A DNA stretch of 64,000 nucleotides from Streptomyces sp. NBC_00258 (GCF_036182465.1 NZ_CP108081.1:4712001-4776000), one strand, 5' to 3'. Positions 17,384-28,441 are shown, counted from the stretch's first letter. Translations and numbers: made by a program. Notes: generated from the letters alone by a model not told the origin.

Positions 17384-18433
17384 ATGAGCGGCACGGACAC
17401 CCTCCTGAGCGTCGCCGGGCTCACCAAGCACTTCCCGGTACGGGGCGGCTTCCCCGTCCGCCGCACGGTGGGCGCGGTGCAGGCGGTCGACGGTGTCGAC
17501 CTCACCGTCGGCGAGGGCGAGAGCCTGGGCCTGGTCGGCGAGTCCGGCTGCGGCAAGTCGACGACCGGGCGGCTCATCACCCGCCTCCTGGAGCCGACCG
17601 CCGGGAAGATCACGTACGCGGGCCAGGACATCACCCACGCCGGCCGCAGGGAGCTGGCGCCGTTCCGCTCAGAGATCCAGATGATCTTCCAGGACCCCTA
17701 CGCCTCGCTGAACCCGCGGCACACGGTCGGGAAGATCGTCTCCGGCCCCATGGAGATCAACGACATCAATCCGACGGGCGGCCGCGAGACGCGCGCACGC
17801 GAACTCCTGGAGATCGTCGGCCTCAACCCGGAGCACTACAACCGCTTCCCGCACGAGTTCTCCGGCGGCCAGCGCCAACGGATCGGCGTGGCAAGGGCAT
17901 TGGCTCTGAACCCGAGGCTCATCGTGGCGGACGAGCCGGTCTCCGCCCTGGACGTGTCGATCCAGGCCCAGGTGGTGAACCTCCTCCAGACCCTGCAGAG
18001 GGACCTGGGCATCGCGTTCGTCTTCATCGCCCACGACCTGGCGATCGTCCGCCACTTCTCGCAGCGCGTCGCCGTGATGTACCTCGGCCGCATCGTCGAG
18101 ACCGCCGGCCGCGACGACCTGTACGAGAATCCGCGGCACCCCTACACGCGGGCGCTCCTGTCCGCGGTCCCGGAGGCGACGGCATCGAACGTCCCGGCCG
18201 CCCGGACACGCATCCGCCTGACCGGAGACGTCCCTTCCCCCCTCAACCCCCCGTCCGGCTGCCGCTTCCGCACCCGCTGCTGGAAGGCGACGGAGAGGTG
18301 CGCGGCGGAGACGCCTGCGCTGGTGCGGGTAGAGGGGAACGGGGTGGGGCATCTGACGGCTTGCCATTACCCGGAGGCCAGGGACACGGTCCCTGGGCCC
18401 CGGCCCTCCGAGGGCCCCGGGATCGCGGCCTGA
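17384..18433 (+). CDS. BldKE-like peptide ABC transporter ATP-binding protein
   Basis: This 349-residue OppF-type ATPase has GESGCGKST, FSGGQRQRIGVARAL, LIVADEPVSALDV and the Cys-rich C-terminal motif (GCRFRTRCWKATERC). It is highly similar to the gene at 19654-20772, sharing LTKHFP, VGAVQAVDGVDLTVG and GLVGESGCGKSTTGRLITR. It closes the plus-strand five-gene operon. Confidence 0.9.
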   Translation: MSGTDTLLSVAGLTKHFPVRGGFPVRRTVGAVQAVDGVDLTVGEGESLGLVGESGCGKSTTGRLITRLLEPTAGKITYAGQDITHAGRRELAPFRSEIQMIFQDPYASLNPRHTVGKIVSGPMEINDINPTGGRETRARELLEIVGLNPEHYNRFPHEFSGGQRQRIGVARALALNPRLIVADEPVSALDVSIQAQVVNLLQTLQRDLGIAFVFIAHDLAIVRHFSQRVAVMYLGRIVETAGRDDLYENPRHPYTRALLSAVPEATASNVPAARTRIRLTGDVPSPLNPPSGCRFRTRCWKATERCAAETPALVRVEGNGVGHLTACHYPEARDTVPGPRPSEGPGIAA

Positions 18434-18449
18434 CACCTACCCTGAAGTC

Positions 18450-19034
18450 ATGGACTACGCGAAGATGCGCGCGATCGCCGAGGAGCTCACGGAGTTCGCC
18501 GAGCACCTTGAGGGAGCGTGGAACGTCGAAATCGGGCCCTCCGGGCCGTTCCTTGCCATGATGAGCCCCTCGAAGCGCCACGAGGGCGCGGTCCGACGCA
18601 TCCGGAACCAGCTCAACGAGCAGCTCCCCGCCACCCACCCCGGCTACGTCTGCGAGAACGGTCCCGAGATCGAGCACCCGTCGATCGGCCGCATGCGGCG
18701 CCCCGACGCGGTCGTCATCCCCGAGGACGTGCTCGACGAGGAGGGCCTCGCCGTCGACGCGAGTCAGGTGCTGGCGGTCGTCGAGATCGTCTCGCCTTCC
18801 AATCCGGACAACGACTACGGTGCGAAGCTCACCGAGTACCCGGCCATGGGTATCGCCCACTACCTGATCGTGGATCCGCGCACGGGCACGATCGAGGCGC
18901 ACTCCGACCCGTGCGGGGACCGGTACCAGCACAAGAACCCGTACATCTTCGGAGACACCGTGCCGTTCGGCCCGTGGACCGTGGAGACGGCTGCCTTCCG
19001 TCGCTACGGGAAGGCGGGAGGCACGCAGCCGTAG
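18450..19034 (+). CDS. Uma2 family (DUF820) PD-(D/E)XK nuclease-like protein
   Basis: This 194-residue protein has the Uma2 core: an early MSPSKRHE segment, MRRPDAVVIPED (candidate metal-binding Asp), VVEIVSPSNP (Glu) and DYGAKLTEYPAMGIAHYLIVDP. The fold is that of restriction-endonuclease-like nucleases; families of this type are common in Streptomyces and their role is not established. It starts 16 bp after the ATPase gene, perhaps by read-through. It is one of two small genes separating the two converging BldK-like operons. Confidence 0.82.
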   Translation: MDYAKMRAIAEELTEFAEHLEGAWNVEIGPSGPFLAMMSPSKRHEGAVRRIRNQLNEQLPATHPGYVCENGPEIEHPSIGRMRRPDAVVIPEDVLDEEGLAVDASQVLAVVEIVSPSNPDNDYGAKLTEYPAMGIAHYLIVDPRTGTIEAHSDPCGDRYQHKNPYIFGDTVPFGPWTVETAAFRRYGKAGGTQP

Positions 19035-19046
19035 CCGGTGTCGGGC

Positions 19047-19439
19047 TCAGCCCGGCTCCCCCCGCTCCACGCAGAATTCGTTCCCCTCGGGGTCCTCCAT
19101 GGTGACCCAGCCGCCGCCGTCGGGGCGCCTGCGGTCCTCGATCACCCGGGCGCCGAGGGTGATCGCGCGCTCGACCTCCTCCTCGCGGGTGCGGCCCTTG
19201 GGCTTGAGGTCGAAGTGGATGCGGTTCTTGGCCGTCTTGCCTTCCGGGACGCGGACGAAGAGCAGCCTCGGGCCGCCGTCGGGGTCCGCGATCAGTGCCT
19301 CCGGGTCACCGGGCTTGTCGTCGTCGGCCAGTGGCCGGCCGAGCAGCTCGCTCCAGAACAGCCCGAGGTCGTACGGGTCTCCTGTGCAGTCGAAGGTGAT
19401 GCTGTGGATCCCCGGCGCCAACTGCTTCTCCCGACTCAA
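19047..19439 (-). CDS. VOC family protein (glyoxalase/bleomycin-resistance fold)
   Basis: This 130-residue vicinal-oxygen-chelate protein contains IHSITFDCTGDPYDLGLFWSELL near the start, NRIHFDLKP in the middle and the closing VTMEDPEGNEFCVE motif. The TTG at 19439 was chosen because GGGAGGAGACAG precedes it perfectly; an upstream in-frame start would fall in a repeat element. The family includes dioxygenases, isomerases and metal-dependent resistance proteins, and no specific substrate is indicated. It lies downstream of the minus-strand BldK operon, separated from it by the repeat element. Confidence 0.8.
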   Translation of the reverse strand: MSREKQLAPGIHSITFDCTGDPYDLGLFWSELLGRPLADDDKPGDPEALIADPDGGPRLLFVRVPEGKTAKNRIHFDLKPKGRTREEEVERAITLGARVIEDRRRPDGGGWVTMEDPEGNEFCVERGEPG

Positions 19440-19461
19440 CTGTCTCCTCCCGAACGAGTCT

Positions 19462-19647
19462 TCGCCCCCGCCGCCCCTACCCATTCCCGTCCCTTTCGGG
19501 GGCCAGCCCCCGAACCCCCGCTCCTCAAACGCCGGAGAGGCTGAATTTCAGCCCGTCCGGCGTTTGAGGACGAGGCCGTTCAGGCCGACAAGGGGGGTCT
19601 GGGGGCGCAGCCCCCAGGGACGGGACGGGTAGGGGCGGCGGGGGCGA
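19462..19647. repeat. MITE-like dispersed repeat, copy 1
   Basis: This 186-bp element is bounded by near-perfect terminal inverted repeats (TCGCCCCCGCCGCCCCTACC at the left, its complement at the right). An internal inverted pair (CCTCAAACGCCGGA ... TCCGGCGTTTGAGG) and stems around GGGGGCCAGCCCCC and CTGGGGGCGCAGCCCCCAG are present. Copy 3 (42661-42847) is almost identical and copy 2 (39083-39293) is inverted. It sits 6 bp after the stop of the last transporter gene and may act as its terminator. No ORF of its own is supported. Confidence 0.85.
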
Positions 19648-19653
19648 GGAAGG

Positions 19654-20772
19654 TCAGTCCTTCGTGACGTCCTGCTCAAGCGCCGCCAGGGCCGGGTCCA
19701 GGACGATGTCCTCGTCGCGGGCCTCCGTCGTCGGGTCCTCCGGAAAGTGGCAGGCCGTCAGGTGACCGGACCGGTTGCCGGAGATCTGAACCAGCGGAGG
19801 CTCCTCCGTGGCGCACTTGTCCTGCGCCTTCCAGCAACGCGTGCGGAACCGGCAACCGCTCGGCGGATGGATCGGCGACGGCACGTCACCGGAGAGCCGA
19901 ATCCGCTCCCGGTCCTCGACCTCGTCGTCGAGCGCGACCTCCGGAACCGCGGACAGCAGAGCGTGCGTGTAGGGATGCCGCGGCCGGTTGTAGATGGAGT
20001 CCCGGTCCCCGACCTCCACCACCTTGCCGAGGTACATCACCGCGAGCCGCTGCGAGAAGTGCCGCACGATCGCCAGGTCGTGGGCGATGAAGAGGAAGGC
20101 GATGCCCATCTCCTCCTGGACCTTCTGGAGGAGGTTCACCACCTGGGCCTGGATCGACACGTCCAGGGCGGAGACCGGCTCGTCCGCGACGATCAGCTTC
20201 GGGTTCAGCGCCAGGGCCCGGGCCACACCGATGCGCTGGCGCTGACCGCCGGAGAACTCGTGCGGGAAGCGGTTGTAGTGCTCCGGGTTGAGACCGACCA
20301 GTTCCAGGAGTTCGCGTACACGCGTCTCGCGGCCGCCCGTCGGATTGATCCCGTTGACCTCCATCGGCGACTTGATGATCGTGCCGACGGTCTGCCGCGG
20401 GTTCAGCGAGGAGTACGGGTCCTGGAAGATCATCTGGATCTCGGACCGTACGGGCGCTATCTGCTTGCGCGAGGCGTGGGTGATGTCCTGGCCCGCGTAC
20501 GTGATCTTCCCGGCGGTCGGCTCCAGGAGGCGGGTGATGAGCCGGCCCGTCGTCGACTTGCCGCAGCCGGACTCGCCGACCAGGCCGACGCTCTCGCCGA
20601 CGCCGACGGTGAGGTCGACACCGTCGACCGCCTGCACGGCTCCGACCTTGCGCTTGATCGGGAATCCGCCGTAGATCGGGAAGTGCTTGGTCAGGCCCTC
20701 GACGGAGAGCAGCGGTTCGCCGACTCCGTCGACGGGGCCCTGCGGCTTAGGCAGGGTGAGTTTGTCGCTCAT
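19654..20772 (-). CDS. bldKE: Probable BldKE, oligopeptide ABC transporter ATP-binding protein
   Basis: This 372-residue OppF-type ATPase has GESGCGKST, FSGGQRQRIGVARAL, LIVADEPVSALDV and a C-terminal GCRFRTRCWKAQDKC motif. It is the fifth gene of a permease-binding protein-permease-ATPase-ATPase operon lying next to typA, the order and context I recall for bldK in S. coelicolor. BldK imports an extracellular oligopeptide signal needed for aerial-mycelium formation. The symbol rests on synteny; the plus-strand paralogous operon is the alternative bearer of the name. Confidence 0.75.
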   Translation of the reverse strand: MSDKLTLPKPQGPVDGVGEPLLSVEGLTKHFPIYGGFPIKRKVGAVQAVDGVDLTVGVGESVGLVGESGCGKSTTGRLITRLLEPTAGKITYAGQDITHASRKQIAPVRSEIQMIFQDPYSSLNPRQTVGTIIKSPMEVNGINPTGGRETRVRELLELVGLNPEHYNRFPHEFSGGQRQRIGVARALALNPKLIVADEPVSALDVSIQAQVVNLLQKVQEEMGIAFLFIAHDLAIVRHFSQRLAVMYLGKVVEVGDRDSIYNRPRHPYTHALLSAVPEVALDDEVEDRERIRLSGDVPSPIHPPSGCRFRTRCWKAQDKCATEEPPLVQISGNRSGHLTACHFPEDPTTEARDEDIVLDPALAALEQDVTKD

Positions 20773-20784
20773 GTCTCGTTCTCC

Positions 20785-21846
20785 CTAGCCCAGCCGGGGT
20801 TTGATCTGTTCGATGAAAAAGGTCGACTTCTGCGCCGCGTCGAGATGACAGGCGGCGGCCCGGCCATCGGGCAGCTGCGGCCGCTCGTCCGAGCAGCGGG
20901 TTCCGCCGACCTCGGCGGTGAAGCCGCAGCGCGGGTGGAAGGGGCAGCCCGTCGGCGGGTTCAGCAGGCTGGGCGGGGACCCGGGGATCGGGGTGAGCGC
21001 CTGTGCCGTGTCACCGCCGAGGCGCGGCATCGAACTCAGCAGGCCCCAGGTGTAGGGGTGCTGGGGGTTGCGCAGCACCTCGCGGACGCTGCCGCGTTCC
21101 ACGGCCCGGCCCGAGTACATCACCAGCAGGTCGTCGGCCATCTTGGAGATGACGCCGAGGTCGTGCGTGATGAAGATGATCGCCGAGCCGAACTCCTGCT
21201 GGAGGTCCTTGAGAAGGTCGAGGATCTGCGCCTGGACGGTCACGTCCAGGGCCGTGGTCGGCTCGTCCGCGATCAGCAGGTCGGGGTCGCAGATCAGCGC
21301 CATGGCGATCATCGCGCGCTGGCGCATACCGCCGGAGAACTGGTGCGGATAGTCGTTGAAGCGCATGGCGGGCTGCGGGATGCCGACCTTGTCGAGCATC
21401 TCGATGGCCCGCGCCTTCGCCTCCTTCTTGGAGGCGCCGGTGTGCTTCATGAACGGTTCCGCGATCTGCCGGCCCACCGTGTAGTACGGCGAGAGCGCGG
21501 TCAGCGGGTCCTGGAAGATCATCGCGACCTTGTTGCCGCGGAGCTTCTCCATCTCCTTCTCGGTCGCCGTGACCAGTTCCTTGCCGTCGAGGACGATCTC
21601 GCCCTCGACGGTGGAGGTCTTGGGGTTGTGCAGGCCGAGGACGGTCAGGTTGGTGACGGACTTGCCGGAGCCCGACTCACCCACGATGCCGAGCGTCTTG
21701 CCTCGTTCGACGTCGAAGGAGAGCCCGTCGACCGCCTTCACAATGCCGTCCTCGGTGGAGAACCGCACCCGCAGGTCGCGGACCGAGAGGAAGGACTCCG
21801 GCCCGCTCGGGGCCTTCGCGCCTTCGGTCTTGGTCAGTGTGGTCAC
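20785..21846 (-). CDS. bldKD: Probable BldKD, oligopeptide ABC transporter ATP-binding protein
   Basis: This 353-residue OppD-type ATPase has GESGSGKSV, FSGGMRQRAMIAMAL, LLIADEPTTALDV and NPPTGCPFHPRCGF at the C-terminal domain. The start is GTG at 21846 with CCTAGGAGAAATACC upstream; it lies 10 bp after the permease stop. The product pairs with BldKE as the transporter motor. Confidence 0.75.
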   Translation of the reverse strand: MTTLTKTEGAKAPSGPESFLSVRDLRVRFSTEDGIVKAVDGLSFDVERGKTLGIVGESGSGKSVTNLTVLGLHNPKTSTVEGEIVLDGKELVTATEKEMEKLRGNKVAMIFQDPLTALSPYYTVGRQIAEPFMKHTGASKKEAKARAIEMLDKVGIPQPAMRFNDYPHQFSGGMRQRAMIAMALICDPDLLIADEPTTALDVTVQAQILDLLKDLQQEFGSAIIFITHDLGVISKMADDLLVMYSGRAVERGSVREVLRNPQHPYTWGLLSSMPRLGGDTAQALTPIPGSPPSLLNPPTGCPFHPRCGFTAEVGGTRCSDERPQLPDGRAAACHLDAAQKSTFFIEQIKPRLG

Positions 21847-21856
21847 GGTATTTCTC

Positions 21857-22834
21857 CTAGGCGAGGCGCACGCGCGGGTCGATGTAGGCGTAGGCGAGGT
21901 CCACGATGATGTTCAGGATCAGGATGAAGAAGGCCCCGAACAGCATGACGCCCATCGTCAGCGGAAGGTCCTTGGTCAGCGAGCCCTCGACCGCGAGACG
22001 CCCGATACCGGCCAGGTCGAAGGTGAACTCCGTGACCACCGCGCCCGAGAGCAGCGCGCTGAGGTCCATGCCGATGATCGTGACGATGGGGATGAGTGAA
22101 CCACGCCAGGCGTAGCGGAAGAAGACGTACCGCTGTCGCATGCCCTTGGCGCGGGCGGTGCGGACGTGCTCCTCCTGCAGCTGCTCGATCATGGTCGAGC
22201 GCGCCATACGCGTGTACTGGGCGGTGAAGATCGTGGCCATCACGGCCCAGGGGATCAGCATGCCCATGAACCAGCCGCCCGGGTCGTCCGTGAACGACAC
22301 GTACTTGGGGTTCTCCAGCCAGCCGGTGTTGTAGACGAGGAGGCTGAGGACGATGGGACCCAGGAAGTAGATCTGGAACGAGCTGAGCACCATCGAGGAA
22401 CCGCTGACCACCTTGTCGACGGCGGTACCGCGCTTCCAGGCGGCGAGCAGACCCGTGCCGAGACCGAACAGCAGGAAGATCACCAGGCCGCCGAGGGTCA
22501 GCGAGAGCGTCAGCGGGAAGCGGTCCATGATGGAGTCCCAGACGAAGTCGCCGCTGTCGAAGGAGACACCCAGGCACGGGGCGGAGCAGTGTCCCTGCGG
22601 GAAGTCCCGGCCGGACACGATGCCCATCATGAATTCCCAGAACTGGGTGGTGATGGGCTTGTCGAGGCCGAGGTTCTCACGGATGACCGCGATGTTCTCG
22701 GGGGAACAGTTCTTGCCGCAGGACAGCTGCGCGAAGTCCTGGGGGATTGTGTAGAACAGGAAGAACGTGAAGGCGCCGATCAGGAACATGATCACGACGG
22801 CGCCGCTCAGCCTGCGGATGAGGAACTGAAGCAT
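21857..22834 (-). CDS. bldKC: Probable BldKC, oligopeptide ABC transporter permease
   Basis: This 325-residue OppB-type permease begins MLQFLIRRLSGAVVIMFLIG and has paired external cysteines (SCGKNC; GHCSAPCLGVSF). The EAA loop is TARAKGMRQRYVFFRYAWRG. The plus-strand copy at 15298-16281 has the same cysteine pattern, supporting paralogy. About six helices are predicted. The gap to the binding-protein gene is 105 bp. Confidence 0.75.
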   Translation of the reverse strand: MLQFLIRRLSGAVVIMFLIGAFTFFLFYTIPQDFAQLSCGKNCSPENIAVIRENLGLDKPITTQFWEFMMGIVSGRDFPQGHCSAPCLGVSFDSGDFVWDSIMDRFPLTLSLTLGGLVIFLLFGLGTGLLAAWKRGTAVDKVVSGSSMVLSSFQIYFLGPIVLSLLVYNTGWLENPKYVSFTDDPGGWFMGMLIPWAVMATIFTAQYTRMARSTMIEQLQEEHVRTARAKGMRQRYVFFRYAWRGSLIPIVTIIGMDLSALLSGAVVTEFTFDLAGIGRLAVEGSLTKDLPLTMGVMLFGAFFILILNIIVDLAYAYIDPRVRLA

Positions 22835-22939
22835 GGCGGGTGGGTGCTCTCTTCGGAACGCGGCGGCAGGAGGGGGATACCGTCCGCGGGGGTGCGCTCC
22901 GCCTGGCGCACACCCCCACGGATCAGCCGAGCTGAGGGA

Positions 22940-24745
22940 TTACGGCTTCTTCAGGTACAGGTCGTTGATGTCGATGTAGCTCGACTCCGTGCTGTACCGG
23001 GCACCGCCGATGTTCGAACCGTAGAGCTGGATCTGCTTCGAGTAGTACACCGGGGCACCGGGGTTGATCTCCTCCACGATGCGGTGGTGAGCCTGCTCCC
23101 AGGTCTTGGCGGCTTCCTCGGGCTCCTGCGTCACGGCCTTCTGGATGAGGGCGTTGACCTGCTTGTCGTTGATGTGCGAGTAGTTCGGCGAACCGTCGGC
23201 GACCTGCGTGCCGTCGTAGACCGGCGTGATGACCGTGCCCGGCGACGGCCAGTCCTGGCCCCAGCCGGTCATGTACAGGTCGTACGGGTTCTTCAGCTTG
23301 CCGACCTGCTCGTAGAAGGTCGCGCGGTCGATCTCCTTGGCCTGGACGTCGAAGCCGAGCTTGTTCAGCGCGTCCTTGATGATGAGCATCTGGGCCTGGC
23401 CACGCGGGGTGTTGGAGTAGGCGTAGCTGAGCTTGGTGCCCTGCTTGACCCCCGCCTCCTTCAGCAGCGCCTTGGCCTTCGCCGGGTCACCGTTGGGCTT
23501 CTTCAGCTTGCCGAACGGGTCGTACGTCGGGTCGAAGCCCGGGAGGGTCGGCGCCATCAGACCGCCGGCCACCTCGCCGCCGTAACGGCCGCCGTCCGCC
23601 TGGACCATGGACTGGTTCGGGATCGCGTAGGTGATCGCGTCGCGGACCTTCTTGTCCTTCATCTTGGCGCTGTCGAGGTTGTAGGAGAGCTGCCACACGT
23701 AGGGCTGGTAGCCCTGGATGGTGCGCTTCTTCGCGGCCGCGTTGCCGATGACCGTCGACAGCTGGGCCGGGTCCACCGAGTCCGTGAACTGGATGGCGTT
23801 CTTGGCCTCGCCCTGGTCGGCGAGCAGACGCTTGGTCTGGCTGGCCTGGTCGATGGTGTTGCTGAAGTTGTAGCCGTCGACGTACTGGTGGCGCACCGAG
23901 TCCGTCTTCGGGTCCCACTGGGTGTTCTTGACCAGCGTCACCGACTTGCCGGCCTTGTACTCGGCGACCTTGTACGGGCCGAGGGCGGCCGGGGCCTTGT
24001 CGTACTTCTCCTTCGTGTCCTGCTTCTCGGGCACGATGGCGTAGCCGGCCATGGCCAGGGCCTGCGGGAGGTCCGGCTGGGCCGTCTTGAAGTGGAAGAC
24101 GACGGTCTTGGCGTCCGGGGTCTCCAGGACGGAGTCCGGCAGGTGCTTGCCCTTGTACGGGCCGTCCGGCAGCGCCTTGCGGTACTCGGCGCCCGAGAGC
24201 CAGTTCTGGACGTAGGTCGGGCCGTCGAAGATGAACTTGGCGTACTGCCGCTCGATGGTGTGGCGGACGTCGGCGGACGTGATGGCGTTGCCGTCCTCGT
24301 CCTTGATGCCGTCCTTGAGGGTGTACGTCCAGGTCTTGCCGCCTTCGGACGACTTGCCGGAGTCGGTGGCGACGTCACCGACGACCGTCAGGTTGCCCTT
24401 GTCGTCCTCCTGGAAGTTCGTCAGACCGCGGTGGACCAGGTTGGCGAACTGGCCGGCGTCGCTGACGTAGATCTGGCCCGGGTCCATGTGGGTCAGGTCG
24501 GACTGCTGGTAGACGTTGATGGTGCCGCCGGTCTTGGCCCCCGCCACCGCTTCGGCCGGGCCGTTCGACGCCTGGGCATCACCGTAGGCGACAGGCGTCG
24601 ACTGCGAGGCGGCATCTTCCTTGGACTTGGAGTTGTCCTTGGAGTTGTCCTTGCCGCTGTCACTGGAGCAGCCGGTCAGCGCCAGCGACCCCGCTGTGAT
24701 GGCGACGGCTATAGCGCGCACGGTGCGCGTTCTGATGGGCTTCAT
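22940..24745 (-). CDS. bldKB: Probable BldKB, oligopeptide-binding lipoprotein
   Basis: This 601-residue SBP_bac_5 lipoprotein has lipobox LTGC (Cys26) and a Ser/Asp/Lys-rich linker (SSDSGKDNSKDNSK). It then continues with NGPAEAVAGAKTGGTINVY and a full peptide-binding fold ending at the C-terminal EINPGAPVYYSKQIQLYG segment. The length is near that I recall for S. coelicolor BldKB. The ATG at 24745 is fixed by the signal peptide. BldKB captures the developmental oligopeptide outside the cell; the ligand specificity here is inferred only from synteny. Confidence 0.75.
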   Translation of the reverse strand: MKPIRTRTVRAIAVAITAGSLALTGCSSDSGKDNSKDNSKSKEDAASQSTPVAYGDAQASNGPAEAVAGAKTGGTINVYQQSDLTHMDPGQIYVSDAGQFANLVHRGLTNFQEDDKGNLTVVGDVATDSGKSSEGGKTWTYTLKDGIKDEDGNAITSADVRHTIERQYAKFIFDGPTYVQNWLSGAEYRKALPDGPYKGKHLPDSVLETPDAKTVVFHFKTAQPDLPQALAMAGYAIVPEKQDTKEKYDKAPAALGPYKVAEYKAGKSVTLVKNTQWDPKTDSVRHQYVDGYNFSNTIDQASQTKRLLADQGEAKNAIQFTDSVDPAQLSTVIGNAAAKKRTIQGYQPYVWQLSYNLDSAKMKDKKVRDAITYAIPNQSMVQADGGRYGGEVAGGLMAPTLPGFDPTYDPFGKLKKPNGDPAKAKALLKEAGVKQGTKLSYAYSNTPRGQAQMLIIKDALNKLGFDVQAKEIDRATFYEQVGKLKNPYDLYMTGWGQDWPSPGTVITPVYDGTQVADGSPNYSHINDKQVNALIQKAVTQEPEEAAKTWEQAHHRIVEEINPGAPVYYSKQIQLYGSNIGGARYSTESSYIDINDLYLKKP

Positions 24746-24845
24746 GATGCCGATGCACCTACCTGTCGATAGTTGTCCACGAGTACTGCCTGACGGTCCG
24801 GTCTCCCGGAACGGGGGTGGCAGTCCCCCCACCACCAATGGACGG

Positions 24846-25883
24846 TTAGCGTCCGGTCTTGGGGTCGAAAGCGTCCCGGACGGAGTCGCCGAGAAGATTG
24901 AAGGCGAGCACGAAGACCACCATCGCCACGCCCGGGAAGAACATGAACATCGGGTCCTGCTCGTAGATCTCGGAGCCGATGGCGAACATCCGGCCCCAGT
25001 CCGGCGTCGGCTCGACGAAGCCCACACCGACGTACGAGAGGAAGGCGATGGAGAGGATCGAGCTGGGCAGCATGTAGGTGCCCTGCACGAGGATCGGCGT
25101 GACGATGTTCGGCAGGATCTCCTTGCGCACGATGCGCGTCGGAGAGGCTCCCGAGACCTTGGCCGCCTCGACGAACTCCCGCTCCCGCAGGGAGAGTACG
25201 GAGCTGCGTACCAGACGGGCCATGCCCATCCAGCCGAGGAACCACATCACGAGGATGATCGCGACGGCGCGCAGATAGACCGGGGTCTCGTCCGTCGGGG
25301 AGACGAACAGCGCCGTGACGACGGGCATGAAGGCGATGAAGAACAGCTGCTGCGGGAACGCCAGGAAGAAGTCGGTGACCCGGCCCAGCCAGTAGTCGAC
25401 CTTGCCGCCGAAGTACCCGCTGATCATGCCGATGACGACGCCCGTCAGGACGCTGAACACCGTGACCAGGACGGCCATGTAGAGCGATGTCCGCATGCCG
25501 TACAGCAGCATCGTGAACACGTCGCGCCCGAGCTTGGGCTCGACGCCGAACCAGAAGTCACCGGACATTCCCCCGAAGGAGCCGGTGGGCATGGCGAAGT
25601 CGTCGAGCAGGAAGGGGTAGTCGGGCTCCTGCGCGTAGAGCGTGTACGGATCCTTCCCGTACAGGCTCGAGATGACCGGGGCCAGTGCGGCGATCGCGAA
25701 GAAAAAAATCACCACGCACGCGGAGATGACTCCGGTACGGTCTCGCTTGAAGCGATGCCACATCAACTGCCCGGGGGAACGGCCCTCGAGCTTCTCCGCC
25801 TCGACCGGCTCGGTTTTCGACGCGAGCTCGGGGTCCAAGGCCGCCGACGGCCCGGAGCCCTCGGCCTTGGTTGGACTGGTCAT
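24846..25883 (-). CDS. bldKA: Probable BldKA, oligopeptide ABC transporter permease
   Basis: This 345-residue OppC-type permease has a polar N-terminus (MTSPTKAEGSGPSA), the RFKRDRTGVISACVV first helix and the EAA loop EAAKVSGASPTRIVRKEILPN. It is the first gene of the operon and parallels the plus-strand gene at 12341-13369. The ATG at 25883 follows GGGGGAAGAAC. The upstream 457 bp carry no gene and should hold the bldK promoter. Confidence 0.75.
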   Translation of the reverse strand: MTSPTKAEGSGPSAALDPELASKTEPVEAEKLEGRSPGQLMWHRFKRDRTGVISACVVIFFFAIAALAPVISSLYGKDPYTLYAQEPDYPFLLDDFAMPTGSFGGMSGDFWFGVEPKLGRDVFTMLLYGMRTSLYMAVLVTVFSVLTGVVIGMISGYFGGKVDYWLGRVTDFFLAFPQQLFFIAFMPVVTALFVSPTDETPVYLRAVAIILVMWFLGWMGMARLVRSSVLSLREREFVEAAKVSGASPTRIVRKEILPNIVTPILVQGTYMLPSSILSIAFLSYVGVGFVEPTPDWGRMFAIGSEIYEQDPMFMFFPGVAMVVFVLAFNLLGDSVRDAFDPKTGR

Positions 25884-26340
25884 CTTTGTTCTTCCCCCGG
25901 GGGATGGAGAGTTGAGCGCAGCACAGATACCGGCAGGTTCTGTGGTTTCAGGGAACTTTCACCAAGTGGGTCAACGCGCGTCAAGGGCGGAAGACATAGG
26001 GATCTCCCTACCGTCGAAATTTTGAGCAAAAATTGCAAAGATTGACACCTGGGCGCGCTTGACAAGTGAAACCGGAATCCGGCAAATCAGACATGGTTGA
26101 CGAAAATTTCGTTTACGTGTCCGAAACTTGATTGGGCAATGCCCGATATGCGAACGCCGCTACTTCCATTGCGCCGTTGTCCGAACTGACACGGTTTCGC
26201 CGTCCGGGCACGCCGAAGGCCCGGCCCTCCGACGTCGTGCGGAGAACCGGGCGTTCAGAAACCCTCACAGATCCCGGGAGCATACTCCCGGCGCCCCGCA
26301 GGGCACCGTGGGGAGCCGCTGCGGAGCAGTTGAGGAGGCG
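25884..26340 (-). promoter_or_regulatory. Leader/promoter region of the probable bldK operon
   Basis: This 457-bp region between typA and bldKA has no supported gene. It includes an unusually AT-rich stretch (~26015-26130, with GAAATTTTCG and TGCAATTTTTGC on the minus strand) and an inverted repeat TAGGGA-TC-TCCCTA (25997-26010) about 115 bp before the start codon. The AT-rich part suggests the promoter and perhaps binding by developmental regulators. Individual boxes are not assigned. Confidence 0.45.
26219..26251 (-). terminator. Stem-loop downstream of typA
   Basis: A two-part stem (GCCCGG...CCGGGC outer, CTCCG...CGGAG inner, loop ACGTCGTG) lies about 90 bp after the typA stop and before the bldK leader. 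It has the position and shape of a rho-independent-like terminator, without a U-tract. Confidence 0.55.
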
Positions 26341-28248
<1,908 letters not shown>

Positions 28249-28387
28249 ATTGAGGCGCTTCTCCCGGAGTGAGTGAACGGCCTCCGCTGCGCGGGGCCCT
28301 GCCGGGCTGAAACGTGCCACGGCCTTACCCCATCGTACGGGGCCGCTGCCGCTTGGGCTCGACGGGGCTCTGGCCGGTGGTCACAGT

Positions 28388-28441
28388 GCCGGCCGGTGGG
28401 GGCTGGTCGCGCAGTTCCCCGCGCCCCTTACGGGGCGCTGC
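28388..28441. repeat. Dispersed palindromic repeat, copy 2
   Basis: GGTGGGGGCTGGTCGCGCAG followed by TTCCCCGCGCCCC and a short stem (CGCCCC-TTA-CGGGGCG). The sequence overlaps the stop region of the family-5 binding-protein gene and is the same family as copies near 13.4 and 46 kb. It probably forms that gene's terminator. Confidence 0.75.
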
